In this document: positions 48,711 to 60,735 of the stretch, in pieces
Layout: each line of letters opens with the position of its first letter
Position numbering within the stretch: position 1 is the first letter of the stretch
Origin: Dermanyssus gallinae
Lineage: Eukaryota > Arthropoda > Arachnida > Mesostigmata > Dermanyssidae
Assembly (NCBI GenBank): GCA_003439945.1
Contig: QVRM01006433.1
Span: 186,001 to 250,000 of the forward strand
Reading direction: 5' to 3'
DNA length: 64,000 nt
The notes under the pieces: model-generated
Told to the model about the DNA's origin: nothing
What the model saw: only the letters and a program-made list of their open reading frames with translations
Databases searched by the model: none
Translations under genes and position numbers: made by a program

Positions 48711-48861
48711 TAGTAGTAGTAGTAGTAGCGGAAGTTGTGCTAGTAGCCGTAATAGAAGTAGCTGTAGTAGCAGTAGTCGTAGTAGTAGCAGCCGTAGTAG
48801 CAGTAGCCGTAGCAGCAGTAGTCGTAGTAGCAGTAGTCGTAGTAGCAGTAGTCGTAGAAGG
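48711..48861. repeat. 15-bp minisatellite (CGTAGTAGCAGTAGT) and related TAG repeats
   Basis: A (TAG)n stretch followed by roughly seven copies of a 15-bp unit with slight variation. In one plus-strand frame the unit encodes Arg-Ser-Ser-Ser-Ser repeats. Confidence 0.9.
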
Positions 48862-49719
48862 TAGTCCGTCTTCCTCGCTTTAGGCGGACGGGAGGAGGAC
48901 CGAGGTCGAGGAAGAGTCGCTTCTGCTAGCGCAAGCGCGCCACTTCCACCAGCAGCACCGTAATCCTTTGAAGCGGTAGAGGTGCAGTCGCGCGTGAGGC
49001 TCATTCTGGTGCCCACTGTGCCTTTCGTCCACCTGCCCGCCCGCACGCTTCGCTTGCTCGCTGGCTCACCGCTCATTGCGTCCCCTTATTCCTTTCCTAG
49101 TGCCGCCCCCTTCCCCCTAATATCCTAGCGGCGCCTACGTCACCCCCAGACTCCTACGACATCGTGTGGCTGCTCCCATCTACCATCTAAACGTCAACAG
49201 CAGCAGCATTGCAGCGCGAGCTCGACGCCGTTCAAGCCAAGCCGTCCTCCGTCTGTCCGTCTGTTGAGCCAGTCAGCTTGAGGGAGCTGCGCTGCAATGA
49301 TGACGATGAGGAGCAATGATGACGGCGGTCGACGACGCCAGCCTCCGACCACCGTTTCGAGAAAGAATACCAAGTTGCACGCGTTGAGGAGCATGGGAAA
49401 CGACGGGAAAGGGGGAATTAAAGGGGCTGAAGAAAAGACAGATACGGCAGCAGCCAGATGGAATGGGGCTACGATGGAGAGCCGGTGGGCCGGAGATCTT
49501 GGGCAGGGGGGGGGGCTGCGTCGGCCTGCAGGCAGCAAGACGAGGTAGAAGAGGCAAGCGAATGGAACCTGGCGTCAGCATCTGCCTGCCTGAAGCAGTG
49601 TCGTCGAGCGTAGCCGGCGGCAGCAGCGGCGGCGGTGTGGCGTCAGCCACTGTCGTGGGGATAGTCGTAGGGGTGGTGGTACTACTATGGGGATAGGGGT
49701 GATAACGACGGCAGCAGCA

Positions 49720-49862
49720 GTAGTAGTAGTAGCAATAAATGTCGTAGTACTAGTAGTAGTCGTAATCGTAGCAGTAGTCGGTCATCCGCGTAGTACCCGC
49801 CCAGACAAGCATGCGGTGGTGATGATGATGATGATGATGATGATGACGACGCCGACGACGAC
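49720..49862. repeat. TAG/TGA trinucleotide repeats
   Basis: AGTAGTAGTAGTAG-type run near 49718-49790 and (GAT)n near 49818-49846. Confidence 0.88.
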
Positions 49863-51270
49863 AAAAGCGTCAAGCAGTAAGAAAGACTCTCCGTGAAGTC
49901 CATGAACACACGTCGGGTACGGGCACTACCAGGACACGCACACGCGCACAGGACTACAGTGTGAGTTCCTCGCCACAGTCGGCGGCAGTCCAAAGCAGAA
50001 CGGACTCCTTGCATAGAGGGAGGGGCCTGCCAACAACGAAACGACGAGCGACGACTACGACTAAATTGAATGAAACGAGCTTTAGTGAAATGTGCCTTAA
50101 AAATTTACTCGATCATCTTAAGCGCCAACCGGAAAGCTTTGAAATAACGTTCTGCTGCCTACGGCTAAAGAGACAGAGAGAAAGAGGGCGCGCACGACAA
50201 TGCAGCAGACACCGCGGCCGAGAAACGATCGGTGCTGTGGAGTGGATAGCACCACGCGGAAACGCGGCAGATGAAGAGTAGACGAAACTGCAAGTGTGGA
50301 TTATAACATGTAACAATGGAAACGGTCTCACTGCGAATCGCAACAAAAAAGAAAAGATTCGAGAGAGAGAGAGAAAGAAAAATCGAAAAGAGGAAAGATA
50401 ACAAGGAGAAGAAGGGGCAGAAGACAGAGAGTGGCATAAATAAACCACGCAGGACAGGGCGCCAAGTAGGTGATGTATGACAATAGAGAAACGCAGCTAA
50501 ATACATAGCAGCTCAAAAACGACCCTTACTAACTAGTAGAATGGGTGTGATAAATAGTTGAAGGAACTAACGAAACGAACAAATTGCGTTAGGTAAAGAT
50601 AGGGTCAGTCCACATGTTCTTCTTTGATTCTTACGGTAAATTAGGTTAATAGATACGATGTCGTTTTAGTCGATGATATACACCCGCATTACCGCGTCCT
50701 ATAATGTTTGTGCAACGCTTCTTCAATGTGGAAGCTGCGCCGTTCCCAAATTGTGTGTGTGTTTTTTTTTACCTTAAATAGTGCACAACGTAGCTCCTAA
50801 TACCCGCTAGCTTTCAACGTGGCCTCGTATCAATTAACTCTGAGGTAAAAAAAAAATGGTAATCAGACGGACCACGGTCAGAATAGGCCGAATGCTGAAC
50901 ACGTTAGAGGAGAGATCCAGCAATGTACGCAATGCAGTTGAGCCGGATGCCTCGCTTTGAGACAATTACCTTGTGCGAGTTACGTTACGAAAGTTACGAA
51001 AGAATGCGGTAGCAGATCCACGCGCATTCAGTTATTTGTGGTTGTCAAAAACATACTTTTCACGTAAATTGGCATTCGTAGTTCTGCACACATTTTAGCT
51101 CGTTCAGCCATTGTTCGTAAATTACTTACTAACTAAACTGAATACACATTTTGCTGGTTGACGTATGAAGACAACAGTTGTGCGAATTTTGATGGCTGTA
51201 CCACGATGTTATTTGACGGTGCTGGCGGCTGTCTGCTCGCCTAAGCAAGGCAAACCATCAAAAAACACCA

Positions 51271-51292
51271 TAATATATATATATATATATAA
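51271..51292. repeat. (TA)n microsatellite
   Basis: About 10 TA units. Confidence 0.95.
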
Positions 51293-52910
51293 TAGTACTG
51301 ACGCGCCTTGGCCGTCAGATACGCTGGCAGCCTGCCACTGATATACTATAATTTCCCCGTTACGGTTAGCACTACGTCAGACGCGGCACTCGGTTTAAAT
51401 GCCTTTAAGCATTTGCAGCATATAACTAAATACGTACATACGTATACATACGCATACACACGCGTATACAAAACACAACACATGCAAACACTACAATGTC
51501 ACAAAGTGCATTGTTGACACTGGCTTCGTTTTCCGGGCGACCTATCATTGTTGCGAATTGGTTCTAAGAGGTTAGATTTATACGTAGCCTAGTGAGCTAG
51601 AGTGAGAAAATGCGCGAGTTTCGCGCATCAGCAACTCAACAAAGCAGATGATTCCAAAGACCTACGGCACTAGCGCAGACAGACGTCGGCTGTGGCAGTG
51701 ATAACCGATTCCACTATGCTAAATATACATTGTCCCTATTTGGACAACTGCCTTGAAAAGCTAACGAAACAGGATGCAGTTGCTGCGACGAAGTGCGAAA
51801 TGACGTTTGGCGTTAAGGGTATGCCGAGCGTATAGGACCATATAGATAACTGCTGAGCCTGCCGTGGTTATTGCCGGCGTGGTTCCATGGGAGCGCAGCG
51901 GCCGCAGAGAGAGAGAACGCTACTCGACGCAAGTCAGCAAACATGTGTAAAGAAATGGCATCATGAGTGGACGACAGCCACAGGGCCAGGCCGGTAGACC
52001 CGGAAAATGATTCCCAACCTAATGGCTTGGTTCCGCCTATGGCAATATTGCAAGCTAACATATCTCTTGAGGTTCTGACGGAACATGAGTTTTTTTTAGG
52101 ATTACGTTGTTTAGATTCGCAGAGCTTTCTATACAAGAGGTGTCCCTCGTGACAGCGTAGAAAAGGGCCGGCATAGCACATACGTCGCTGTGTTGCCCAG
52201 GGTTTACTGAAAAGAGAACTGTGCACATTGCGGGACGCATTTACTCTTAAGAACATGATCTATATATATTACAGGAATGAATCTGGCTCGTTAAACTTAG
52301 TGAGTCTCCGTGCGTAATCTCTGCAGTGAAGGATGAAAAGACCGGATTGAACAGATGAAATACCGCAGATAGCAGCGCACTATGAATGGCGGTGCAGAAA
52401 AGCCCCTAGAATGTTCAGGGCTTCTCAAGAAATACAAAAGTAGTTTTAGAGTACTTAGAGTGGACTCAGGGTAAGCCTAAACTTTAGCTGGAAGGACACT
52501 TAGAAAATTGTGAGCCAAACACAATCAATTAGTTTTGGCGACAATGCATTTCTCCTCCTCCTCATAAAAATGAAGAAAAAACTAATTTAGCCAGACAAGC
52601 ATGCGTTGGTCGCAAGCAACGCTCCCCAACATCCCGCCACCATCAAACGTTGGGGAGCGACAATCCTGTGGCAGGGAATGAGGAGAATGGGAAACGCTTA
52701 CCGCCGACATCACGGCAGCCTATTATGGGTTAACGCGCTGTCGCATTCATAATTCTATATCGTATCAAGCGGGGTGAAATCATCCTGATTAGCATCATGA
52801 GTTCAGTTTTTCGACGCAGTTCTGACAAGGACGCACGCACGTGGGTTTGTACGGACGACAAGCGGCCAGACGAGCTTGCAAGAGGGTTATGAATAAAAAA
52901 AAACAGACAG

Positions 52911-52912
<2 letters not shown>

Positions 52913-52942
<30 letters not shown>

Positions 52943-52943
52943 C
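52913..52943. repeat. (CAA)n microsatellite
   Basis: About ten CAA units. Confidence 0.95.
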
Positions 52944-53178
52944 GGCACAGTGAAATACGTAACGGACAACGATAAAAAACGTGAAAACAAAAAAAGAACA
53001 ATCCGAACAAAACAAACCGAAGAAACAGCGGTCCCGAACGAGATGAACAGTTAAACAAACCAACCAACAAACAAACAAACAAATAATCGTAGCCAGGAGC
53101 TATCGGTCAGTCATCGATCGCTGTGTGACCGTTTGACAGTTTGACGACACAAACACGTCGACAGACAGACAGACTTAC

Positions 53179-53337
53179 CTCGTTGGCGGTGATTGCAGGC
53201 TCAGTCGCCATCGGGGTAATGGCGCCCGTCGCATGAGCTTGTGTCTGCTGCAGGATGTACTTGCTAAGCTTCGCGTCGAGGGCGAATTCGAAGGCGGCCG
53301 CAAACTGCTCGACGGGTCCCGCCAGCATGCCACAGTC
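53179..53337 (-). CDS. Candidate protein-coding exon, unidentified
   Basis: On the minus strand an open segment ends at a strong GTAAGT donor (first base 53178). If the CAG at 53338-53340 is the acceptor, the exon is 159 nt, 53 codons, phase 0. It could instead be a first exon starting at the ATG at 53328. The peptide begins MLAGPVEQFAAAFEFALDAK, contains LSKYILQQTQAHATG and ends MATEPAITANE. It is alanine-rich, amphipathic and not a simple-sequence translation, unlike the low-complexity frames around it. I do not recognise the protein. It lies about 14 kb upstream of the Musashi exon on the same strand, so it could be a 5' exon of that gene, but nothing in the residues shows this. The polypyrimidine tract before the proposed acceptor is poor, which favours a first or alternative start exon, or a chance frame. 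Confidence 0.4.
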
Positions 53338-54369
53338 CTGGACGCGACGCGTTGTGCCGTACCGTGCGCGTGCACGCGTCGAAGGCCGAACGGCGGGGAG
53401 CGGGAAAGGGCGGGGTGGAGCAGGTCAGAACCGGAAGGGGGAGGCGGCGGGGGGGGGGTGAAGCACAATTAGAGGTTTGTGGACGCAATCATCATCATCA
53501 TCACGCCCGGTAGGTACGCACAGATAGGCGCGCAGTCGAGCGGCATAGTGTGGGTGTGTGTGTTCGAGTGTGAGAACGTGTATGAGTGTGTGTGTACACG
53601 TGCAGTTGTTTTTATTGTGTGCCGCCCGAATACCGGGGGTTGCAGACGACGCAGACGGCGTCACAAGTCATCATCGTGGCGCACGATCGCGATGGACAGC
53701 GATGGGCAGCGAGAACAGAAGCGGCGTCAGCACCACCAAGAGTATCGGGGCAACAGCCGGGGACGTCAAGAGCATAGCCATCGACGATGGCGACGGTGCA
53801 AGGGGAGTCGTCAATGGTGGTTGGTGTTAATCATCATGGCCACCAGAGGGGTTCCAGAGTTCGTGAGTTCGGGCAAACAGAGGTCAGACCGTCGCCGCCG
53901 ACGACGAAAACGACGACATCAAAAACCACGTGGTTGTTGTTAAAGGAGAATCCGGGGCAGCGGTAGCCGAACCCGTCAAGGATTTCCGTTGACAGCAGTT
54001 GACCGAAGATGAGAGGAGGGCGGGGGTTCGGGGTTGCCGACCACGTTCACCAGGCGGAAGGCAGCAAGCAAACGTGCAAGCGATACAAACCAATTGATGA
54101 TTGATGGGGCGAGCGATTGATTTTGATCGTCCGGCGTCGCAAACGGGGGAGGGTTGTTGGGGAGAAAGGGGTGTGTGGTGGCGGGCAGAGCGGCAACAAC
54201 AACGACGACGACGACGACGACGGCGTTGGTCATGGCGATACAGGTAGGCGGTAGAGTAGGATTAGGTCGACCATCAGCCGGTTCATGGAAAAATCGCATG
54301 CAAGTATGACGAAACACGGTTCAGCAACCTCTACAACTACTCTCCGCAATACAAACATTATACACACAG

Positions 54370-54370
<1 letters not shown>

Positions 54371-54409
<39 letters not shown>

Positions 54410-54518
54410 AGATGAAAGGTAAGCGCCTAATTCTGTATTGTGTCCAAAAACATGAACCATGAAAAACAGCGCAGACACACTTTTTTAGCGCATAACTACT
54501 GAGTACATGTACAACAAA

Positions 54519-54561
<43 letters not shown>
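54371..54561. repeat. Two (TA)n microsatellites
   Basis: TA runs at 54374-54405 and 54520-54561, separated by about 115 bp of unique sequence. Confidence 0.95.
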
Positions 54562-54562
<1 letters not shown>

Positions 54563-54866
54563 GAGGTTTCATCAGCATCACCCTACAACCAGTTAAACAT
54601 TTTTAGATAGACTGTTGAAATGACAACATTAGCAACACATTTCGGTCTTCGGTCGACGGTCTTCGTAGCTAAGTACAAAAAGAGGAAGTACATGGCTAGC
54701 ACAAAACGGATCGCTACAGAAGGACGAACGAGGAAAGGAACAGGACAGGTTGATTTGTGAAGAAGATGAAGGTGAAGGCGAAGGTGTGAAACGGGCAAGG
54801 CAGGTCAAAGCCAAGGATGACAAGCCAAGCATGCGAGAAGCTTACAGACACGATGACACGTGCTTT

Positions 54867-54893
54867 ATATTATATATATATATATATATATAT
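54867..54893. repeat. (TA)n microsatellite
   Basis: About 13 TA units. Confidence 0.95.
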
Positions 54894-55193
54894 TGAGTCA
54901 TGCAGAGACAAGTAGGTGCATATAGAGCAAAAACGATTCATGACGACAAGCAGGCAAATGCTAACTAGAGGGGAAAAAGGAAGGAGAAGCATATTATCTA
55001 CGAGTACATTTCGATCTCTTCAGCAAAACACTCGTTCCGAGTGTTGTTAAAGACGAATATTGACCAATGTCTACAGCAGTAGCAGTCTCGCTTAGAAATA
55101 CGGACTTTGTATTCCATTCAACGCCAGGTTGTGTGATACAGATAGCGGCGCCTGATTGCAAGACTATCTATAGAGGCTATCATAACATGTGTA

Positions 55194-55222
55194 TACATAT
55201 ATATATATATATATATATATAT
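55194..55222. repeat. (TA)n microsatellite
   Basis: About 14 TA units. Confidence 0.95.
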
Positions 55223-56030
55223 CCGCGCGTTAACACCTTGGACAGCTCACGTATATATAGAACGTACCTCAGCAAATGTAGGGTTTTGTATTTAAATAGG
55301 AAAAATATGCGCCTGAACTGCATCTACCATGTGAAAAATCGGCAACACGTAAAAAGTGTTAAAAACAGCAAAATCTGTAATTTGCATCCTGCATGTATTT
55401 GTCGGGGGTCATGAGGGGCTCAATCTTGCAACCTTTGCCGGTACTCGCTCTATCAAACAAGAACAACAATTACCAACTTTCTGAATTCTTAGCTATGTTT
55501 CAAAACAGTCAGAGAGAATTCGACAGAAGTACAGTCGAAGCTCATTATGAATAAGCTAATCGACCTAATTATGCTATGCCACACTGACTAATCTGGTTAT
55601 ATGATAAGCAGATCTTTGATGTGCACTGTGCTATTGACAAACCCAACTGTATTAACACAAATATTGCACAGAAGGTCAAATTTATCACCTATAGATTTAA
55701 ATGTTCAGCAGCATTCCATGTCGCCTGCTGCTAGAAACCGTTATTATTCAAGGCAAGCAATTTTCTCACGCGTATATCGCCACTAATTTTGTGAAAGAAG
55801 AAATATCACACTATTAGATCGGAATGACGTGCTGTCGCTTCGTCTAAAGTTAATGGTATTATCGATAAAACTGATATGTCCCAGCGCATAGAGTAGGCGA
55901 AACTCTACAACCGCATGGATGGTGCTTGTGCCGAGACGAAGGCCGCATTACTCGATATCGAGGGGTACCCGGCCCGGCGTCGGGCATGACGAGGCGAGGC
56001 CGGTAGTTATATGGACTACCCCCATCGCCC

Positions 56031-56051
56031 GCACACACACACACACACATA
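56031..56051. repeat. (CA)n microsatellite
   Basis: About nine CA units. Confidence 0.92.
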
Positions 56052-56429
56052 CACCCATATACGCATCGCAGATCGGGCTAAGAGGCTGACTGACTTGGAG
56101 GCGTAGTCGCAGAAGATAATTACCAGGATGGCAGCAATGGCGGAAACGGGCAAAAAGAAAAACTCCCCCCATTCCCAGCCGAAGAAATCATCGGCTTTCC
56201 TTGCATCGGTCGCAGAGTTAGTTTCATTGGTCTGCTGCCGAGCTGCTTGTTCCATTTGAGCTGGGTACGGTCGACAAAGGGTCGACGAAAATGCTGAAGA
56301 GGGAACCGACCACGAGAGTTGGGCAAAGGGCAAGGGAGTCGACATAGCCGAATCTCGCCACCAGGAGAGAAACGGAATCCGTTTGACCCAGCCATGCAGA
56401 AAATGATCCCGTCCCGAAACACCCCTTCG

Positions 56430-56455
56430 GCGGCGGCGGCGGCGGCAGCAGCACC
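56430..56455. repeat. (CGG)n/(CAG)n tract
   Basis: CGGCGGCGGCGGCGGCAGCA-type run within GC-rich DNA. Confidence 0.9.
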
Positions 56456-57031
56456 AGCTTTGCGTTGTCGTCTTTCCCGCAGTCGTACCACAACCAGCAG
56501 CAGTTGCCTCTCTCCAACGGCTCCGCGTTGGCTTTACCCCTTCTACAGCAACTACGGCGCTATAAAGCGACGCCAACAACAGAACGAACGCACTGACAAG
56601 GAACTGCTGCGCGCTCCATCTTTCTGGTAATCGAAACAACAGCTTGGATTGTACCGTTCCTCCCACCACCACCACCACCACCGCCACCACCACTGGAACA
56701 ACGTCCTCTGCTTGCCGAAACTTCTAGTACGGCTCAGCGAGCGCGCGTTCGCGAGACACCGGCCCACCCACTCACGCATGCATGCAAGTGCATATTGCTC
56801 GATGCGCAGCTGATCAACAACCGGTAGCACTATGCCCCTGGACAATGATTGTCCGATGTCCTGGACTCGCGGTGCACGTGGCTTAGCCTACTCCCACACT
56901 CTAGCCAGTCAAACCAAATATAAGTAATCAGTGTGACCTGCTGATGATCTCATGGTGTCTCGCCGTGTTACTATTTTGTACTAGCCTAAAAACGAAGCTT
57001 AATAAGAGCCACAGTACAGGCTGCTACGATC

Positions 57032-58457
57032 AGTCAATGTGAAACAGGAAATGGCTTTTACCGTCCGATTTGTCTCCTAAACACGCTGGCCAAGGGCATC
57101 GAAGCAATTGTGGAAGCAAGACTGCGAACGTTTGCGGAAACATACGGGCTAATTCCTGATTCACAGTATGGATTCCGAAAGAATCGCTCGGTGCTTTCAG
57201 CTGTGCACAGAGTGGTTTCGAAAGCAGAATTAATCCATAGTTCGTCCATGATGACTCGCGATCTCTACATGGCAATTCTTCTCGATGTTAAAAACGCTTT
57301 TAACAGTATGCCCTGGAGGGTTATACTCGACACACTTAAAAGAAAGAAAGTGCCTCCTTACCTCGTCCGAATGGTCTCTGATTATCTGGAAGCTCGATCG
57401 GTGCAGAGTGATGGAAAATAATTTGCGATGACGGCCGGAGTGCCGCAGGGTTCGATTTTAGGCCCTCTACTGTGGAATCTGGCATACGCCGACGTTCTTC
57501 GCCTTCCGGATATGCCCTAGGGATCAGAGCTTGTAGCCTATGCAGACGACCTGGCACTTACGGTACAGGCGCGAACGGCGAATCACCTCGAGGAGACAGC
57601 TAACGCCGCGCTGAAAGTGATTGAGGACTGGATGGACGAGGCCGGGCTGCAGATGACCCCCTCAAAAAGTGAGGCCATACTGCTCATAGGCCGCAGACAC
57701 TGTCGACACATTAGACTAACATTGGCAGGGGAGGAAATAAAAATCTCGAACACGGTTCGGCATCTCGGTGTCCATCTCGATCGCGGTCTACGAGGAACCA
57801 CTCATATCAAGATCGCCACGGACCGCGCACTTTAAGTGATTAATGAGATTGCACGGCTCCTTCCTAATACCTACGGGGCTCCGGCGGAAAAGAGACGATT
57901 GCTCATGAAAGTAGGAGAATCAGTAGCGCTGTTTGGTTCACCCGTGTGAATGCAGCACGCGACCGCAACCCAACGCAACAGAAATCTACTACGGAGGACA
58001 CAGAGAGGGTCTGCGCTGAGAATAATTAGCGGCTATAGGACAGTCAGCACACTCGCAGCGCTAGTTCTAGCCGGAACCATACCATAGGATCTCAAGGTTG
58101 ACAAACGAGCAGCTGTGTGGTCGGATCCCTTGTCTGATCATAACGATGCCCATTCGCAGATGTTGGGGGAGTGGCAACGTGAGTGGGACGCCATTCAAAA
58201 AGGCGAACCTGGCTTTTCTGTTAAGACGCTTATCCCCGACATCAGGTCCTGGATGGATAGACCTGGTGGAGAACTGACCTACCACATTACACAGATCCTA
58301 TAGGACCCGGTTACGGGGGATGACAGGAGGTATTAGGGTTTTAGCAGGTAATACAAAGGCTTTGGTAGTCATCGAGCTACCAGCCGGCGTGTAGTCCTGC
58401 ACAGCGTGCCTAAAAGCATTTCCCCCCCCTGAATATAAAAAAAAGTCAATGTGAAAC
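57032..58457 (+). mobile_element. 5'-truncated R1-like non-LTR retrotransposon with 14-bp target-site duplication
   Basis: The element body (57046-58443) is flanked by a perfect 14-bp direct repeat, AGTCAATGTGAAAC, at 57032-57045 and 58444-58457. The downstream copy follows an A-rich tail. These are hallmarks of target-primed reverse transcription. The 5' end is truncated inside the reverse transcriptase domain. Because the duplication is perfect, insertion was probably fairly recent, yet the ORF carries six stops. The 3' part after the last stop (58304-58443) has no zinc-knuckle domain, so the copy may also carry an internal deletion. Confidence 0.88.
57050..58303 (+). pseudogene. Reverse transcriptase fragment of an R1-like LINE, broken by six stop codons
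   Basis: One frame runs the whole length without a frameshift. In order it shows FYRPICLLNTLAKGIEA, ILLDVKNAFNS (motif A aspartate), AGVPQGSILGPLLWN (motif B), YADDLAL (catalytic YADD at 57539-57550), GLQMTPSKSEA and VRHLGVHLD, followed by a thumb-like region and a C-terminal ELTYHITQIL. The motif set and C-terminal spacing fit the R1 clade of arthropod LINEs. In-frame stops are at 57419 (TAA), 57518 (TAG), 57833 (TAA), 57947 (TGA), 58085 (TAG) and 58301 (TAG). The endonuclease domain and the start of the RT are absent. It cannot encode a functional enzyme. Confidence 0.9.
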
Positions 58458-59215
58458 GCTCCGCGCGGCCGCCACAACTCAATTCGCTCCAATAGTGAAT
58501 TCACAACGGTTAAACGAAAAGTAACAGGAGTTTATGCGAATTACGAGTATCGTCGCAAACAATGCTTTACTTAACGCTTCAGAGACTAGAATGGCAATAG
58601 CAGAATAGAAACTGCTGACGTAAGCAAGTGGAATGCCATTTACCATAGTCTGGTTGTTGTATCCCTTAGGCACTAGGCACTAACCTATAATTTAATACGC
58701 TTCCGCCTTCTTGCAGTTTAGGCTTAGTATTTATTAGTATACGCTTGAAAAACACTAACTAAGTAACAATCATGGGCGTACTTTCGGCGTTTAGAACGAA
58801 CGTGCTGGGACTATTGAGATTGAACCCCCAACTCCACCTATGACAACAGAGCGCATCTATATCGCAGGTGGTCATGCTATACTGCGAGTCGCTAAGACTA
58901 GAACGGCAACATTTCGTTAAACATATCAAACTAGCCAGCGCAAACAATCGACACACACACAGTTCAGGTAATAGAGCGAATGTTTGAGGGTTCGCTCGAA
59001 CGCAAACGCGAACGCATATGATACGCATGATAGGTTGGTGGACGTTTTTGGACATGCACGTCGTATTGCCCTGCAATATCGAACCATACCGATCAAGTGT
59101 CCACCTCAAAACGACCTCCAGCCGTTGCTAGCTGTCGGCCAACCGGCATCGGTCGATAGTTTTTCCATGTGGTGACCGGTCGGTGACTGGACGGCGACCG
59201 ACCGCCTGTCTGCGC

Positions 59216-59243
59216 GTATATATATATATATATATATATATAT
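59216..59243. repeat. (TA)n microsatellite at the SINE tail
   Basis: About 13 TA units directly at the A-rich 3' end of the minus-strand family-3 SINE. Confidence 0.95.
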
Positions 59244-59455
59244 GCATATTTTTTTAAAGGTTTTTCTGTTAGGCTTATGCCCGTGTACGGTTTTTCATGT
59301 TATGGCTGATTTTTAATCCACTCCGGCATTTACCTTGTCTAAATTGTTGAAAACCATGCAAACCAATTGAAGAGTGGCCGGTCTGGGTCTCGAACCCAGT
59401 CCTCCCGAATGCAAGGCAAAGGCTTTGCCACCATCTTGCTCGGTGCAGAGGAACA
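59235..59455 (-). mobile_element. tRNA-derived SINE (family 3), copy B
   Basis: The reverse complement reads ACCGAGCAAGATGGTGGCAA, AGCCTTTGCCTTGCATTCGG, GAGGACTGGGTTCGAGACCC (intact B-box) and AGACCGGCCACTC, then GACAAGGTAAATGCCGGAGT, AACCGTACACGGGCAT and a tail AGAAAAACCTTTAAAAAAAT. The B-box is better preserved than in the 28.5-kb copy. It abuts a TA microsatellite at 59216-59243. Confidence 0.84.
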
Positions 59456-59510
59456 GCTGCCAGCAGCGGGTTAAGTGGCCCCGCTTCACCTTCTTCATGT
59501 TTGTCTCGCA

Positions 59511-59532
59511 GCAGCAGCAGCAGCAGCAGCAG
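59511..59532. repeat. (GCA)n microsatellite
   Basis: About seven GCA units. Confidence 0.93.
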
Positions 59533-60529
59533 AAGGCAGTTGAGTGCGCGTAGTCAGAAAGATACTTGGTCCGCTTCTCGCCGCACGCAGTGGCCAAACA
59601 TACTACTACTGCCCTCTGCAGCAGAAACATCTGCCTACAAGAGGCATTCGTCGAGGTCTCCTCGAGCCAAAACAAGCGGAAACAAGGCGATACAAGGCAA
59701 GGAGGCAAAAGGAGCATCCTGATGTGTGTCTCTGTGTGTGTGTGTGATCCCGTACACGTTTGTAGTCGCGTGTGCATCTTTGCCGTGTGTATATGATGTG
59801 CACGTCTGAATGTGTGCGTGAGCGTGTGCATGTCTCTACGTCTATAGAGACGTGCCTAGCCGTGCGCCCAGCCGCCATAAGAGAGAAAGGCCAGGTCAAG
59901 ACGACGAGTTGTTCCCTGTAGCAGCAGGTCAGAGGAAGCAATATACTGGGTATGCCACCATCACCGCGGCGACGGCGGCGACGACCAGGACCACGACCTG
60001 GACCCGACCTAGCCCCTGCCTAGGTCGGTTTTAAAGTGCTGAGGGAAGCGGACCTTGCACTATCCTGATCCACAGTTCTCTGATTTTGCCCCCTGTGATC
60101 ACTCTTCTTCCCTCCTCGACCCGCACAAACATGCGAAAGAAGACTGCCCGCACTTCACAACGCAGCTCACACGCGCGCCTGCAAGATTCCTGCCGCCCGA
60201 CGCTACTGTAACAGTGTCTGCCGAGTGTTCGAGCTTGGCTATTTTCTCGGTCGGTCTACGCTGTGCAAAACGCCTCACTCAGCACGACACTAATCCCAAC
60301 GACACGACAGCAACTAAAAGACTAGGTAAACCTATTTTTCTGTTTACGTGGTAGTCAGTTGCACCAATGGTACACACTGGTCATGCTATGTTGAATTCAG
60401 GCTATCATCCTGTGCTGACCACGAAATGTGATTCGGGGAGAGCGGGTCAAATACATATCAAATAGAAAAACACTATGCGTGAAGAAGATAGTACACGAAT
60501 CCACAGTCGATCTCAGTTGATATTTTCCT

Positions 60530-60735
60530 TATAATATATAGAAGATAGAGATAGAGACAGAGAGAGAGAGAGAGTATATAGACATAGAGAGAAGATATGA
60601 TATAGTAAGATGATATATATACGAGATATATATCTACACTATATATTATAATATTATGTATTAACATTATATTATATATATGTATACATATAGGATATAT
60701 ATATATATCATATATACTATATATATATATATACA
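60530..60735. repeat. GA-rich then AT-rich low-complexity tract
   Basis: GAGA tract at 60545-60575, then irregular TATA/ATTATA sequence ending in a TA run at about 60718-60735. Confidence 0.9.

Larger units (their letters stand above)
43570..57030. other. Mixed sequence without further recognisable genes
   Basis: Outside the listed LINE 3' end, repeats and the candidate exon at 53.2 kb, the region alternates GC-rich low-complexity sequence (44-46.7 kb, 48-50.4 kb, 53.3-54.2 kb, 56.1-56.8 kb) with AT-richer unique DNA (50.5-52.7 kb, 54.9-55.9 kb). Frames on both strands look like chance. Confidence 0.55.

Noticed and set aside
56016..56693. 225-codon minus-strand frame with a possible membrane segment (FFFLPVSAIAAILVIIF)
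   Set aside because: The N-terminal part is a GGT/CGG repeat translation and the hydrophobic stretch lies in an otherwise unrecognisable frame with no clear splice sites; probably chance.
57030..57275. Minus-strand frames opposite the R1-like reverse transcriptase
   Set aside because: Antisense shadows of the LINE coding frame.
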